This document shows, one piece after another, positions 1 through 12,837 of a DNA stretch of 60,787 nt. A program made the position numbers and the translations under genes. The notes under the pieces are model-generated. The model saw only the letters and a list, made by a program, of their open reading frames with translations, made no database searches and was not told where the DNA came from. Origin of the DNA: Mesotaenium endlicherianum (Eukaryota > Streptophyta > Zygnematophyceae > Zygnematales > Mesotaeniaceae); contig WELA01012868.1 of the NCBI GenBank assembly GCA_009602735.1, positions 172,822-233,608 of the forward strand, read 5' to 3'. The stretch's first letter is position 1, and every line of letters starts with the position of its first letter.

Positions 1-3000
1 GGGGGGTAACCACGTATACCGTAAGCAAGCAGGCTGGGCTGAGGGCTGGGGGCTGGGGTCTGGAGTCGGGGGCATAATCTGGTGCCGGAGTGCACGCTGT
101 TGCTTGTAGACTTTTAGTTGCTTGTGCCGGGCCACAGCCGACAGCGTGCGCCAGCTGGCTGTTGGCGGCGGCAGTTCGCAGCTGGGGGTGGGGGGGCACA
201 TGCCATGGAGTCGACAGTAGCTCTGTGTCGGCTGAGCTATGTTAGCCGGCTGCTGGCTGGGACAGCGTGCGCTCGCGAGTTGCTAGGTGTCGGGGCTGCC
301 GGCCTCCGGGGTATGGCGGCAGCAGCAGCAGCCTGCGATGCTCTGCAGCTGCCGGCGGACGGGAGTTGGCATGCGCCGGCCGGCTGTGGGTGTCGGCACT
401 CGTCTTCTTCCAAGTTTGGTGTGCAGGTTCAAAATAAATGCTCTAGGGTGTAGGGTTCAGAGGAGACTGCATGCCTGATGCGAATCTCGGGACGAGGGTG
501 CGAATATCAACCCTGCGAGCTAGTGGGTGGGGCCTCGATTTTCTAACACCTGGCACGCGGGCTGCCTAGCCAACTCATGGCGTCTGCGTTGGACGCGCCA
601 TCTGATGGTGCCTGCCCGCTGCATTTGGCTGAAGCAGAGACGAGAGCAAGGGCGAGTGAGCAGCTTTTGCACGCGGCTAAGAGGGAAGGCTACCCTCCTG
701 GGTGCACCTGCAGGCAGCGGCACCACTCGCGCCCGCCTCCTCGTGGCTGACAGGGGTCGCCAGCGAGGAGGACCAGATGTGTGGAAGGTCACAATTTCCC
801 TGCGAGGTAAGAAGCTCACGCCCGTCCTCCCTGCTCTGCACCCCCTCCCTCCTCCTCCCCATTTCCCTCCCCTTCCCTTCCCCTCCCCTTGCCTCTCCTC
901 CCACTTCCCTTGCCTTCCCTCCTCCTCCTCCTCCTCCTCCCCCTCCCCCTCCCCCTCCCTTCTGTTCCCTCCCCTCTCCTCTGCACTGTCAACTACTGCA
1001 TGCATTTGAGTTCTGCCATTAGTCTAGTACTGGTATCGAATGCCTTGGTGTTCCGTGTGGCTGATATGTGTAAGCTGGTCGGGGCCCCGGGGGGGCTTCG
1101 GACATAAGAGCAGGGCCGACGCGCACCGTCGAAAGCTTCCCCCAATTCTTCCCACCCCGCCACCCTCCCAGCCTCCAACCTCCACCCGGCACCCCCTTCC
1201 GTCCTCCCGTGCTTCAACGTCGCGTCACATCGTGTTTGCACCGGCATGCGGCTAGCCTGGCAGCCGCCACGTGGAGCTCTGCCGCTGGCGCGCTCCCCCG
1301 CACTCCCTCGTGCACTGCTGTTGTTCCACCACTTGGTTCCCTTTGCCTCCCGACGTCAAAGGCAAGGGCTGCGACAGTCAAGCCCGCGAGGCCTTGCATC
1401 TCTCCGGGGTGAGGCGGAGAGCAGGGAGCGGCGCGGATCTCGTCTGGCTTCTGCAGGCCGTGCCAGGGTTAGGTTCAGCCCGGGGGGTGGGGGGTCGGAA
1501 GTTGGAGGTGGGGTTTAGGCCTCACAGCCTGTCTCCATTTGGCTCAGTGGTTTTTCTGTTTTTTTTGTTCTCTCGCTCTCCTTCTCACGGGTTTTGAGTG
1601 CGTCAAGTTGAAATGGAGTCCCACTGCACAGGCATCAAGCTCTCTAAAATTAGCACTTACACCCCCACACACNAAGGGCCCGCACATGCGTGGAAGTCAT
1701 TGAGTGGAAGCTGCAACGACAGCAGCAGCAACGGCGGCAGCAGGCCGGCAGGCCCTGCTTCTGAGGAGGAGGAGAAAGAGGGCGTGGGCATGTGCACCGG
1801 GGTGGGCAGGGCTCCAGGGCAAGTGTTCAAGCACAGTCAGTATGAGTACCAGTAATTGATACATTACAAAAACACCACGGCAGCGACTTTAAAACGTAAA
1901 GTGGGCAAGAGGCGACCCCCCGACATGAACAGCACATGGCACATGGATGGCATAGCGCTGACAAAGTCGGCTTCAGCTCCTCCAAGTGGCATTACCAAGC
2001 AGGCAGCCCCAGCTGGCGCTCTCGCGCCCCAATCTCAAGTGGATGCACGCGCGCTGCGCCACGTTAGCTTACGGGGATGCGTCTGACCCTGTGGGCAGGC
2101 CCTGCCAGCTGGAACTTGCCCCGGTGGTTGCAACCGAGCCGCCAAGCCAGGGGCATGACATATGCGGGCCCCCCCTTCTTCTCGCCCTCCAAGTGGCGCA
2201 CTGCTGGCAGCAGAGCTGAGGAGCAGTAGAGGCTCATGAGATGATAGAGAAGCCTGGATGTGTCGAGCCATAGAGCAGCGAGAAGATGAACTCTGGCGGG
2301 GCATGCGGTGTATTAATATGACTTCTCTTAGCTTCATATGTAGTGGTGTTATTTTATATATGTCGCATTATCTTTGACATGTGTGGGTTTCATTGCGAAT
2401 ATTTTCTGTCCCAACTTTTTCTTTCATCATATTTGAGCTCAATTACTGTACCTATTTTTCTGAGACATACATGGAGCAGAACTGTTGTTTGTTTGCAAGA
2501 TATAATGCCAATAGAAATTCTCGCTCACGTTCCTTATACTGCAATTGTTGCAATTTACAAAAAGCTCGCTGTGATCCATGGATTCACAATGATCCATACA
2601 TTCACAATGAATAGAAAAGACGTTGATTTTATTATAAAAATCATCAATGCATGCGCCGCATTACTGTGGCGCAGCCACATACTTATTGCCTGCTCAACTT
2701 TCAAGTGACTTATTCCCCTCACAGGTTAAGCTAGCAACTACGGTGCTTTACGGAGCCCCGTCAACCCAAAAGAAGAGTAGGGCACACGTTGCTACAGGCT
2801 AACTTGCAGGAGAATCGCCCTAGACTGTCGAACGTGTGTCAGCCAATCTTGAAGCTACATTCTCTCCAAAGGTGCACCTATTGGTGTATCGACTCGAGAC
2901 CTAAAAGCTAATACCACAACTGCTTCTCGCCTGCCAACATGGCCCTGCCTGTAAGTTGTACGCGTTCATATGTACGTCCCTCGCCGGCCGGAGGCTGAAA

Positions 3001-3076
3001 GGCCTGCAACATTTGCGAGTGAGTGGGGCGATAAATACTCTCATGGCAAAGTCCTAACTACCCAAGCTCTGTCGCA
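1..3076. other. Gene-free GC-rich stretch with pyrimidine tract
   Basis: No coding gene can be supported here. The overlapping small reading frames on both strands are typical of GC-rich, low-complexity DNA. A C/T-rich tract runs from about 830 to 965 (CCTCC and CTCCC repeats). Bases 715-1440 resemble 10579-11330, so this is the left part of a duplicated segment. From about 2340 to 2700 the composition turns AT-rich. The 3' flank of the first PLATZ gene (about 2935-3076) matches the 3' flank of the second (12694-12837). Confidence 0.6.
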
Positions 3077-4530
3077 TCAGCTCACAGCTGCACACACCGT
3101 CGCCAGAAATCCAAGTGTGGGAGCCCTCACAGCCTCCTTTCTGGCCCTTTTCAGGGAGATCAATGTAACTGCTGCAAGAACAACATCTAAATCTACAACC
3201 CTCTCCTCCGAAGCGACGGCTGAAGTCTCCAACCCCGGAGCTAAAGCCCCCGCCTCCGGAGCTACAGCCCGCACTCCTGAAGCTACCAATTTTGACGCCA
3301 AAGCTGGCCGCAGTCGCTTCCTCGACGACCTGCAGCCCTTGAGCACAGGAGGAGACAGTGCAGCGCTGGAGCCCCCGCACTCTCCCAGCGTATCTTCCTC
3401 CTCCTCCTCACCCTCTTCCTCCTCCCAGCAGAGCTTGCGCTTGCGGGCGAGCAGCAAAGGTGTGGGGGGGGTCCCAGGTTGAACGCAAAACTGCTGCTCC
3501 ATGGGCACCTGCACTGGTGGAGCCTGAACAGCTGCCGCCGGATGCTGCAGCTGCTCCTGCTCCTGCTCCTGCTGCAGACCCTGCTGCAGCTGCTCCTCCT
3601 CCTGAGGCACCCCCTCCAGAAGGGGGGCCTCTTCGGGCTCTTTGATGAAGTCGAGAGCAAGTCCCTGCCCCTCGTAGTGTTCAACCTGCACAGCCGCATG
3701 GCAAACAGTCTAATTAATAAAGTATGCATGGTATTGTATCATAAAGCACATAGACTAAGGCTATTAGTTTCAAAAAACCCTTTCAATTTCATATCGCATC
3801 TATCAAAATTCGGAAGCAAAGTGATAACCGCGTACGTGGCAAAGAAGGCTGCAGTAGAGTTTGTTCTGCTTGTCCAGGCTCTTGAAACACTTGAGGCAAT
3901 GGTACGAGCCTGGCCTCCCGTCACCCACAGTTGGGACTATAGCGCAGGCAAACTTTTTATTAATCGAGTATGTCTGCGAACACAAGCGTGAAGCACAAAC
4001 AAGTAAGCGAAATGAACATGCATAGAATGTAGAAACCCAACTTCAGGCACAAGCCACTAGCAAGCATGCATGATGAGTTTGATGGAGGTCAACAACACAA
4101 CAAGAACCAAACTGCACGACCATTGATTGTGCAAAAGGCGGAAGTGTCGGCTCTTAACATTGTTCCCGGAAGGAGAATAACAGAATGCTTGCAGCAAAGT
4201 AGTACATACACGCAAATAGCACACAGCTGCAGACAGCATAGCATCGCAGAAAGCTGCAGAACGTTCATTCATGCATGCACATCCTCGATTGACATACCCG
4301 GATCGCGGCAGTATCAATGCCGTGCTTTTTCTTTTCATTGGTCCATATACAGTCGCTCAAGTTATTCCTCCACAACTTGAAAGAATTGTGACCACAGTGG
4401 GCATTTGCAGCCTCTGTGCTGAACGTTACGTTACAAAGAGTGCAAACAAATAATTCGTTAGCCTTATGATTGTTTCTCTCAAAACAAGTCTGGAAGAGCT
4501 TAGGGAGCCATTGAGTGCAAGAAGCCATCG
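690..4530. repeat. Segmental duplication, unit A (PLATZ-bearing)
   Basis: This segment and 10560-14310 look like diverged copies of one unit, offset by about 9.8 kb. Anchors, read by eye: 715-775 with 10579-10639; about 1246-1310 with about 11060-11115 (both have AGCCTGGCAGC followed by GGAGCTC); a near-identical 26-mer at 2935-2960 and 12694-12719; and the PLATZ genes themselves. The long stretches between anchors are not obviously alignable by eye. Confidence 0.55.
3077..4528 (-). CDS. PLATZ-family zinc-binding protein, copy A (3 exons)
   Basis: PLATZ proteins are plant zinc-dependent DNA-binding proteins that act in the nucleus, mostly as repressors of A/T-rich targets. Proposed exons are 4528-4298, 3973-3836 and 3685-3077 (77 + 46 + 202 codons, 325 aa), all with GT/AG sites in phase 0. 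The start is the Met of MASCTQWLPKLF, which places the family's W-L-x-x-L-F opening at residue 7. The first zinc cluster uses C15, H21, C29, C32, H44 and H47. A TYSIN block follows, matching the family's QTYxINS segment. The second cluster is C103-x2-C106-x11-C118-x3-C122, and an intron falls directly after this CSLLCH block, as in copy B. The 200-residue tail is unusual: Q/E-rich, then a basic RKRK, then an acidic run. It is paralogous to the gene at 12838-14305. Expression and the exact start are inferred. Confidence 0.72.
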
Positions 4531-5705
4531 TGCAGATGTAAGTTGTTAGACAGCTTGGAGTAAGTGAGAAGTACAAATTCGAGCTGGAGACACAAAGAAA
4601 GAGCTGGCCCACGACGCGCTTTATACTGCTAGGAGAACGAAGGACTCGCTGTACCCAGCCCAAATTTGAAGTGGCTTGCTATAAGCAGCTAGCTGAAGAG
4701 ACAGGCGCGGAAGCTGCTGCTATACATCACTAAAATTGCTCCATTTCACATGCTTTACGTTGCCTTGAGAAAGGACACAATTCGACTCAACGGGAGCCTT
4801 CCTTTGAGTGTGTAAATGCTTCACGAAGCGATTCCATTGGTTGTTATTGTAGTTTTGTTATCCGCCTGAATCAGCCCGCAAGAAAGACAACAATATCTTC
4901 GGAGTTGGCACCCATTCCTTCATGGCACATGCCACCGGCATTATGGCTGTGAGCCTGTAGGCTGTGAATCGTGGCTTGTGAGCCACTGTGAGGCTGTGAG
5001 CCATAAATTCACCAGTCCATCCTGGTCCATCTCGCAACTTGCAAGAAAAGGACGAACAGTGCTCTCCAGACTTCGGGCATTCTCTAGTCGGCTGGCCGCC
5101 GGACCAGTCCTGGCTCTTGTGCGTGCTTGTGCGTCTCTATACGCCTTTCCGCTTCCTGCAACCGCCCTCATTCATAGAGTGTGTGTCCTCTGAGGCCACA
5201 CGCTACTGACAAGCTCGCAGGTACAGGCAAGATATAAATTGCATTAAATGCATACGGAGTGAGCCTTTCTATGCAACGGATACCTCTCCAAAGTTCTTTC
5301 CTCATCGCTCCACAGTTTTGCAGCGTTCTCTTGGCTCCAGCAATGGATCCCCCAGCTCCCACAAAGGCATCCGTTGGAAGTAACTTGCACCATCTTGCAC
5401 GCCTGCTCTACTCCACCGTCACTCCGAGCTTCCAGGATGAGTGAGAGCTTGCCTCCTTCGTTTGAGTACCCCTGCATTCGACACGTACTTCGCCTGTCAG
5501 TGGCAGGACTGCAGCCCCACCCAGCAGCGAGCAGTCGGCCCTCTGCGTTGCAACGCTAGCAACGCCCCCGACGCTGTTGAGGAAGAAGTTAGAAACCGGG
5601 CCAACGCGACGCGCTCGGCGACTTGTGTCAATTTCGCCTCACGTCATCCTGCTATTCCCTGTTTGACATTTAACAAATAAAGTTCATATCAGCTTTGAAA
5701 TGTTT

Positions 5706-5845
5706 GATTGACAAAATGTACGATGGAAGTGGCAGAGACTAAAAGTTTCTTAAATACACACACAATTTTTTAGTATATGATTGATGACATAAAAAATGAA
5801 GTGACAGAGACTAGAAGTTCCCTCAAGAACAGACACAAAATCTCG
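5706..5845. repeat. Imperfect tandem duplication (about 70 bp x2)
   Basis: Bases 5706-5772 and 5778-5845 share GATTGA, then GAAGTGRCAGAGACTARAAGTT, then an A/C-rich end, in the same order and at similar spacing. This is a two-copy imperfect tandem repeat just left of the fold-back at 5854. Confidence 0.55.
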
Positions 5846-5853
5846 AGGTAAAT

Positions 5854-5948
5854 TAGTGAAGACTTCATGAACCAACTCAAACATTCTTGTCTTCTTCTTT
5901 TTTTGTTAAAGACAAGATTGTTTGAGTTGCTTCATGAAATCTCCACTA
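5854..5948. ncRNA. Candidate hairpin RNA locus (40-bp stem, 15-nt loop)
   Basis: Bases 5854-5893 and 5909-5948 are reverse complements over 40 positions with four mismatches, separated by a 15-base T-rich loop. The stem core includes CAACTCAAACA and TCTTGTCTT. Stem length, few mismatches and small loop fit either a young plant-type microRNA precursor or a very short foldback element. Because the structure is nearly symmetric the transcribed strand cannot be told. The fold-back is seen directly; its expression as RNA is conjecture. Confidence 0.4.
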
Positions 5949-7080
5949 CAGCATTAACCATTTCTTTCTTCACCCGTGAGAGAAGCAATTGACTCCTCTC
6001 GGCTTCAAAGGGAAGAACGCCACGTACCATAATGCATGCTTGACATTTTAAATGAGTAAACTATACCTGTTGATCTGGTACACCTCTACAATAAGAGAGT
6101 TGGTAACTTGCATATTTGCAAAAGCTTTTGTGTGTTGCGGAGTGCGTAAGTGAACATAAAATAACGCTCACATTTGTCGACTACCAATTATTTTGACAAG
6201 TTAATAGTTTGGCATTTTAAGCTGAAGAAAGAAGAGAACGGGTAGAAATTTAATTGTACGATGCGGAATTGATAGGTGCAGGTCATAGCCTAAAGTCTAC
6301 GCAATCAGGTTTAATGAGATATGTATAGCTAGCATGACTAAGCTGCACTATGATGCTAGAACAGCAATCCGCATCAGTCGTTTTGATTGCATGTGTGTGC
6401 TTGTCACTGATTACTTAGTTCTTATGACTAGCTATAGATAACATTCATCAACTTGGATAAAACTTGTCAAAAATGTCTAGAAAATTGACCAGAGACATAA
6501 GGAGACAAATCTGGCCGAGTGTGAACAACAATCCAACCAGAGCTAGATAGGCTCAGTGTGAACACAAATCATTTCAACTTGACCTAAAGGGACATTTAAT
6601 GACTAGTGTTTCCTATTGATGACAGACAGTCAATTGACTGGTCAACTACGAGGTCAAGTCAAGTGAATAAAGACTGACTTGGACTGACTAGGCCAAGGCC
6701 TCTGTCAACAACAGTAGTCACGTACTCCTCCAACGATAGAAATGCGTATCGTTGAGTACTGGAAAGCCCTACTCGTTGCTATCGAACCCTGTACTACTTG
6801 AAAAGAATATGCATGATCCTTTCACTTGGAGGAACCAACCTCTTTGTTCAACCTCTTTGTTCATCTTCTAAAACGATGAATGCTAAGGAGGTTCAAGACG
6901 GTGAGATGCGGAAGCTGGCCGAGGGTGGGGGTGGCAAAGGGCTCACATGCTGAGCAAAGTGGCACCTTCTCTTTGTTCCTATCTCACAGCACACAAGCTT
7001 ACCATGCTCAAAATAGGGGCAGCAAGGTACAGCCCCTCCAAGCCACGGTGCCTTCCACCTAGCACCACTTTGAGATTTTT

Positions 7081-7149
7081 GCACACACGCACACGCACAC
7101 GTACACGCACGCACACACACACACACACACTTGCGCGCACACACACACC
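7081..7149. repeat. CA-rich microsatellite
   Basis: This is an interrupted CA/CACG dinucleotide tract (ACACGCACAC and ACACACACAC runs). CA-rich sequence continues more loosely to about 7205. Confidence 0.9.
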
Positions 7150-10100
7150 TAACCACTCCACGTGCTTACACAGACCCAACCACACACACACAACCCGCGC
7201 ACACAACACCAAGACAGAAAGCGGCAGACGGACACGAGACTGACACGTGTACGCACGTGCGAGCGTAGCAGGGACAGTGAGGGCCGATGGCAGGAAGGAC
7301 CAGACGGGGGTGGTCGGCTGAGTCAGCTGCTATTCGGGAAGGGAGGGTGGGCAGGAAATTGGAGGGGGGCGCATATCCTGGGGCATGTAGGTGTTTCTCT
7401 TGTGCGACCTTAGTCTTGGCTTAATAGTATTGAGTTGGGTGGTTGACGATAGGGGGGGGCAGNAACATCGTACCAGGTGATGACAGCGTCGCCTTAGAGA
7501 CAGCTGGCGGCACGGCGACCAGGCCCTGCCCCCTCGTGACAGGCGTGAAGCGAGCAGACAGTGGGCGGCGTTGGCGTCGAGCCCGAGCTGCAGCTGCGCC
7601 CGCCCGCCCGCACGCTCGCCACGTCAGCGCTGACGAGCGCTTGCTGGCGCGATGTCGTGGATCTTACGTCGCCCTCGTCACGCAGCCCCGCCTCCCCCCA
7701 TGCCCGCCAGCGGCAGAGAAGATCACTGGCCCCCTTCCTCGACTGCCGCCCGGTGCCCGTCGGTGCCAGAAGACGACGAAAGAACGGCCGGGCTTCTGGG
7801 GGGATGTGAGATGTGGCTGGCGGGGGGCGGTTGGGAGGGGGCAAAAGGGGCAGGGGCACAGAAGGAGGGAAGTCCTTCAGATTCATTTTACGCTCTCTGG
7901 AGTCCGTACTCGACGCAGACCAAGCACCCCCAACCTCAGCCCTGCACCCTCCCCCCGACCTCAGCAGCTCAGCCTCCCCTCCCGCCACAGACTTTGCCCG
8001 CCCCCCCCAGGCAACAGCACAAGGAGTGAGTGGCAGGAGCTGCCGGCTCAGCCCAGCGCAGCCCAGCAAAGCCCAGGTCATGCAAACTAGGTCATTCGGC
8101 TCGTCTCAGCCAATGAAGCCAGCTCAGCCCCTCCAGCTCAGCCTCTCCAGCTCAGCTTAGAGACCCCCGCTCTCACAAAACTTCAAAGCTCAGCCGGAGC
8201 CTACCATCAGCAGGGTTTTGATATTGGCAGGACTTTAAAAGCAGCAGGGTTCTTGATTTCAGCAAGGGTTTTTCAGTCGGGGCTTAATCTCGGCAAGGGT
8301 TCAACCTAAGCAGGGGTGTCCTCCACGCAGAGTGTCCATCCCAAGCTATGGCGTTTGCCCCATGCAGAGAGAGAGTTTCGACGTCAGCAGAAAATTCTCT
8401 CAGCAGAGGTCTACCTCAACGAAGGGGCCGATATGAGCAGAGGCGCTGCCGGGCCTTGAGCGCGCGTCCCTGTGGGTTCTACTTCCCGGCCCCAGCCCCG
8501 GCAACATCAGCCCCGAGTCCAAAACCCTGAGCCCGCAACCTGCAAGAGAAGGGGGGCCTACCAGAGCGGGCGGGCGGGCGGGTGCGAGCCCACCTGCATG
8601 CCCTCGCCTGCGCGCAGCGCCGGGCGGCGGCCATACATCCTGCACAGCGTGTGGCCGCCAGGGAGCGGGCGAGCAAGCGGGCGAGCGACACCTCGCGGGC
8701 GAAAACTGAAGTTTGCCTGCGCGGAAGCGTCCGCGATTGCAGTTCAGCAGACACTGCAGCACTGTTGGGGAGGGGGGGGGGGAGGAAGCGGGGGGAGCAT
8801 GGTGGTCCAGCAAAAAAAGCTGGCTGGCGTGCACCTTCACCCCTATGCCCCTCACTCCCACGCTCTTCCTAACTGAGCCTCTCTCGAAACTCTTCTGCAC
8901 GCACGCGCGTTAAACCCCCCTATGCCCTTCACTCTCATGCTCCTCCTAGCTGCGCCTCTCCCGAGACTCTCGCACGCACGCATCAGGGAGTGGGTAACAT
9001 TCCCAATAGCACCTATCCATCAGGGCTTAAGGGTTCACTCTAAAACCCCAACCCTGCCAAGATGAACTGTGTTCATTCCTCCTCCCACACACAACTGGGC
9101 ACGGCACCCCGCCCCAAAAGGCCTCGGACCTGAGCCCGCCTTGAGAGTGTAGGGAGCACGAGACTTGTACATACGCCCGACGCTCTCGCGACACGCACCC
9201 TCACCTTGAAGTCTGTCTAAGCTGATGTGTTGCTTAGTACATGAATACAAATTCTAACTTAATTTCACCGAGGAAGTATGTAAACAGAAGGCCTGAGGCA
9301 CGCGCCCAGTGTCAGGCACCCTATGCCGTCAACAGGCGGATGGGGAGGATCAAAGATGCAACACAACAAGCAAGGCAGACACAATGGGGGGCTAGTGGGA
9401 GGACACAAACGCATACACACCTTCCCAATCCCCCCCCCTCCTCTCCCCCCAAGTACACACACCCCCACCCACATACAAGACATGCACACAGACACTCAGG
9501 CACCTGGATGTAAGGAGGGCAAGTGCTGCAGGCCGAGCATTGCTCCCTCGCTGGCATCTGCCCTGCGGTCCCTGAAACATGCTGCTGGCATAAGGAGAAG
9601 ACACGACCAGGATGCATGGGAGAGGGGATGGCTAGCAAGGCACAGGCATATATGGGGCAGCCAACTTCAACACGTGGCTCACCTTAGCAATGGGCTCATT
9701 TGAATCACTTCACTCACGGATGCGTGCAAACGAGAGGCCTTGCAACGTGAACCGGTGGCTTCTTAAAATAGATTCTACAAGAAGAATTACGTGTAAGGCC
9801 AGATTTCAAAAGAAGTAGACTGTTTGCCACGTCGTTCATCGTGCTCTGAGCCCACTGATGCTCGCATGACTGGGGCAACCTCCTGACTCTGGAGAAATGT
9901 AGGGTGGAAAGGAATATACACAGCAGTAAGCAGTACCAGTAATCAAGAATGGCTGCTGTACAGCATACCTTGGGGGCAGCAAGGTGAGCGTCGTACAGCT
10001 AAAGTCATGAAAGCGTGCAAAAGCTTGCTGTCGAAAGTGTCTGTCTCGAACATGCAGGCAATGAAGGCGAACTGGCAGCTTCGGTTGTGAACGGTGGATA

Positions 10101-10530
10101 ACAATGAGCACTTGGAAATTGCGCAGCCTCTACCTACCAATGCCACTTAAGTAGCATGTGCTAGTGATCGTGCTGGAGGGTCAAGCTAGGGTGGTCTTTC
10201 CGTACGAGTTGCTAGTATTTACGCTCACAGTGCAGCAGGATGGAGGTAATTCCCGTTGGAGGCAAGGTGGTTATTTAGAAACCAAAGTATAGCGTGTATG
10301 ACAAATGGTCGAGGCTGCAATTAGAGTTCATTCAGATTGTAACGATCTTTTGTTGTATTGACATCCCTACTCTTCTCATAACCGGCCTGAGTGCTCTTTG
10401 TTTTCAAATAAGCAAACTGCTTCGTCTGGTGAACATCGGCGCTGCAAGTTGTTGAAAGATGACGACTTTTTAGGCCGTTAGGCAACTAGGATCTGGGTCA
10501 TGGGGAAATGGGTGATACAACTAGGCCAAC

Positions 10531-10683
10531 GGGGGCAGTTTTGGCACGCAGGAGGGAGGTTCCCCCGCTGGTGTGACTGCAACGACACCGTTCAGGCCTC
10601 CTTGTGCTGACAGATGTCACCAGCAAGGAGGACAGGAGGCGCACCAAAGGCGGAGATGGTCGCCCGCCCAATTCAAAGCTCAT
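10531..10683. repeat. Dispersed repeat, member 1 (partner at 17254-17404)
   Basis: Shared blocks in the same order include CAACGACACCRTTCAGGCCTCC, ATGTCAC and GGCGCACCA, ending in AAAGCTCAT. A weaker third relative lies at 715-775. No coding potential was recognised; it could be part of a noncoding mobile element. Confidence 0.65.
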
Positions 10684-12151
10684 TTCTCTCCCTCCCCGTC
10701 CCTCCTTCCTCTCCCTCCCTCCCTTCCCATTCCTTCTCCTCTCGTCCCCTCGTCTTGCATCTCCTCCTCCCCTCCTCCCCTCTTGTCACTGAAGTACTGA
10801 AGTGATGCTTCCAACTTCCTTACTGTTTCCCATCTTTGCATTGCCGTCTCAAACGTCTCGGAGATTTGTAGGGATGAGGTGTCAGCTAGTGGCATTCTCC
10901 TCAGACATGTCTGACTCGCAGGGCTCCCATACACACCGTCAATACCTCCCCACCCCTCCTCCCGTCTGAGCTCTACCCTTCTCCCCAATCGTCCATCCCC
11001 TTCCACTCTCCCTTGCTTTGATGTCATGGTGAAGTCACATCCATCGTCGCCCGTCAGCACCGGCCAGCCTGGCAGCGGAAACGCGGAGCTCCCTCATTGG
11101 CGACTTCGCGCACTCCCTCTCCCTCTCTCTCTGTGTTACCCTTGTGCGCGACTTAGCTTTCCTACTCAGTGGGCTTCTCTCGGGCGTTGTCACAAAGAAC
11201 TTAAGAGAGGCAGGCACAGTCAGACCCCCCACCCCTTTGCATCTTGTCTTGCGAGGGCGCCTTACAAGGCAGGCCTTTGCACAGACACCCGCAACGACAG
11301 CAGCAAAGGAGGACACCAGCAGAAGTAGGTTGGCTTGGAGACTTAGCCCAGGGCTGGACGGTTACTTTTAGAATTGGGCTGGGGAGTGTAGGACACACTG
11401 CTAGCCGGGTGCTCCATTTGTAGGTGCGTGCTGGCAGCAGCTGAATCCTGACGACTTATAAAGTTTTCAACGGTGCAAAGTTAGGAAGTGATAGTGGTGC
11501 TTGTAGAGTCAACCATTTGTTGTACGAGAAGATAGATTTCACATCAGCAGAGAGAACTTGCATGCAAATACATCCACTCCACAGCCAAGCATCCACCCTA
11601 CTACCTTGAATTAGAGTGCAAAAGGAAGGTCAGCCCACAGGCACAAACACGGGGACCTGGCAAATGCCCTGCTCGTTACAATGCTCCCACTAGAGATTTG
11701 ACAACAACGTTCGTGCACCAAGCACCTGATGAACACGCTTTCATACTTCTTGATGAATTAGTCGTCCAGACACCAAATTAGAAATCAGTTCCCTCTCACG
11801 TGCCAAACTACTTGCCTTCTAGGCTGCTGCCTGGCGTCACCACCAACCACTCTAACTCTACCAGAATGCCACACCACCACTCCCCGCGCAAATGCCAGGT
11901 GGCTCAGAGGCTCACCTCAGCCAATTCTACCAAAGTCCTGCCCGCCTGAAGATATTTAGGCCTCGACTCAATTTTAAAAACCTCGTAACCAACCAGCCTA
12001 CCCAGTAACTCGAACCCAAATCCTCCCAACCTACTACGATAAAGTACCTCCTCCATTTTCGCCCCTGTTTAGAGGTTTAACGGGGAACCTGACTGTCTGC
12101 TATCCTGGACTGACCAGCCTAACCTTCTGGCTCCCTCAAACCTGACCCCCC

Positions 12152-12540
12152 NNNNNNNNNNNNNNNNNNNNNNNNNNNNNNNNNNNNNNNNNNNNNNNNN
12201 NNNNNNNNNNNNNNNNNNNNNNNNNNNNNNNNNNNNNNNNNNNNNNNNNNNNNNNNNNNNNNNNNNNNNNNNNNNNNNNNNNNNNNNNNNNNNNNNNNNN
12301 NNNNNNNNNNNNNNNNNNNNNNNNNNNNNNNNNNNNNNNNNNNNNNNNNNNNNNNNNNNNNNNNNNNNNNNNNNNNNNNNNNNNNNNNNNNNNNNNNNNN
12401 NNNNNNNNNNNNNNNNNNNNNNNNNNNNNNNNNNNNNNNNNNNNNNNNNNNNNNNNNNNNNNNNNNNNNNNNNNNNNNNNNNNNNNNNNNNNNNNNNNNN
12501 NNNNNNNNNNNNNNNNNNNNNNNNNNNNNNNNNNNNNNNN
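12152..12540. other. Assembly gap (389 N) flanked by poly-C
   Basis: There are 389 unresolved bases, with CCCCCCC directly on the left (12145-12151) and CCCCCC on the right (12541-12546). The gap sits about 300 bases past the end of the second PLATZ gene and does not interrupt it. Confidence 0.98.
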
Positions 12541-12837
12541 CCCCCCTTCCCCCAAACTTACACCGACTCACTGGGTTCACCCTCCTCCTCTGTATGACAG
12601 GAGGAAGGTCACTAAGCCATGCTAATAGCTAGAGCTGCTAACCTAACCATTAATGAAGAGGAGGACCTCCTACCTACCTTCTGAGTCACTTACCAACATG
12701 GCCCTGCCTGTGAGTTGTAAGAGTTTCACATGTACATAGTCGCCGGCCAGCAGTTGAAGGGTCTGCAAAGCTCGCGAGTGAGAAAGGCAATCAACATTAT
12801 CATGGCAAAAATATCGAACTACCAAAGCCCTGTTGCA

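Larger units (their letters stand above)
4529..10559. other. Intergenic region, no supported gene
   Basis: I see no convincing gene. Bases 5240-5690 contain small open frames without family features. Bases 5700-6880 are AT-rich and carry a tandem duplication and a strong fold-back, described separately. Bases 7440-8900 are GC-rich with many overlapping frames on both strands. They include clustered CAGC and GCTCAGCC motifs (8035-8160) and loosely periodic AGCAGGGTT or GCAAGGGTT motifs (8205-8330). Bases 9000-10500 look unique and noncoding. Confidence 0.5.

Noticed and set aside
118..1600. Many overlapping 60-160 codon frames on both strands near the left end
   Set aside because: GC-rich low-complexity DNA; products are Pro/Ser/Arg-rich with no domain, and frames overlap on both strands.
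5706..5948. CRISPR-like array
   Set aside because: Only two imperfect direct repeats and one fold-back; no regular spacers, and the genome is eukaryotic.
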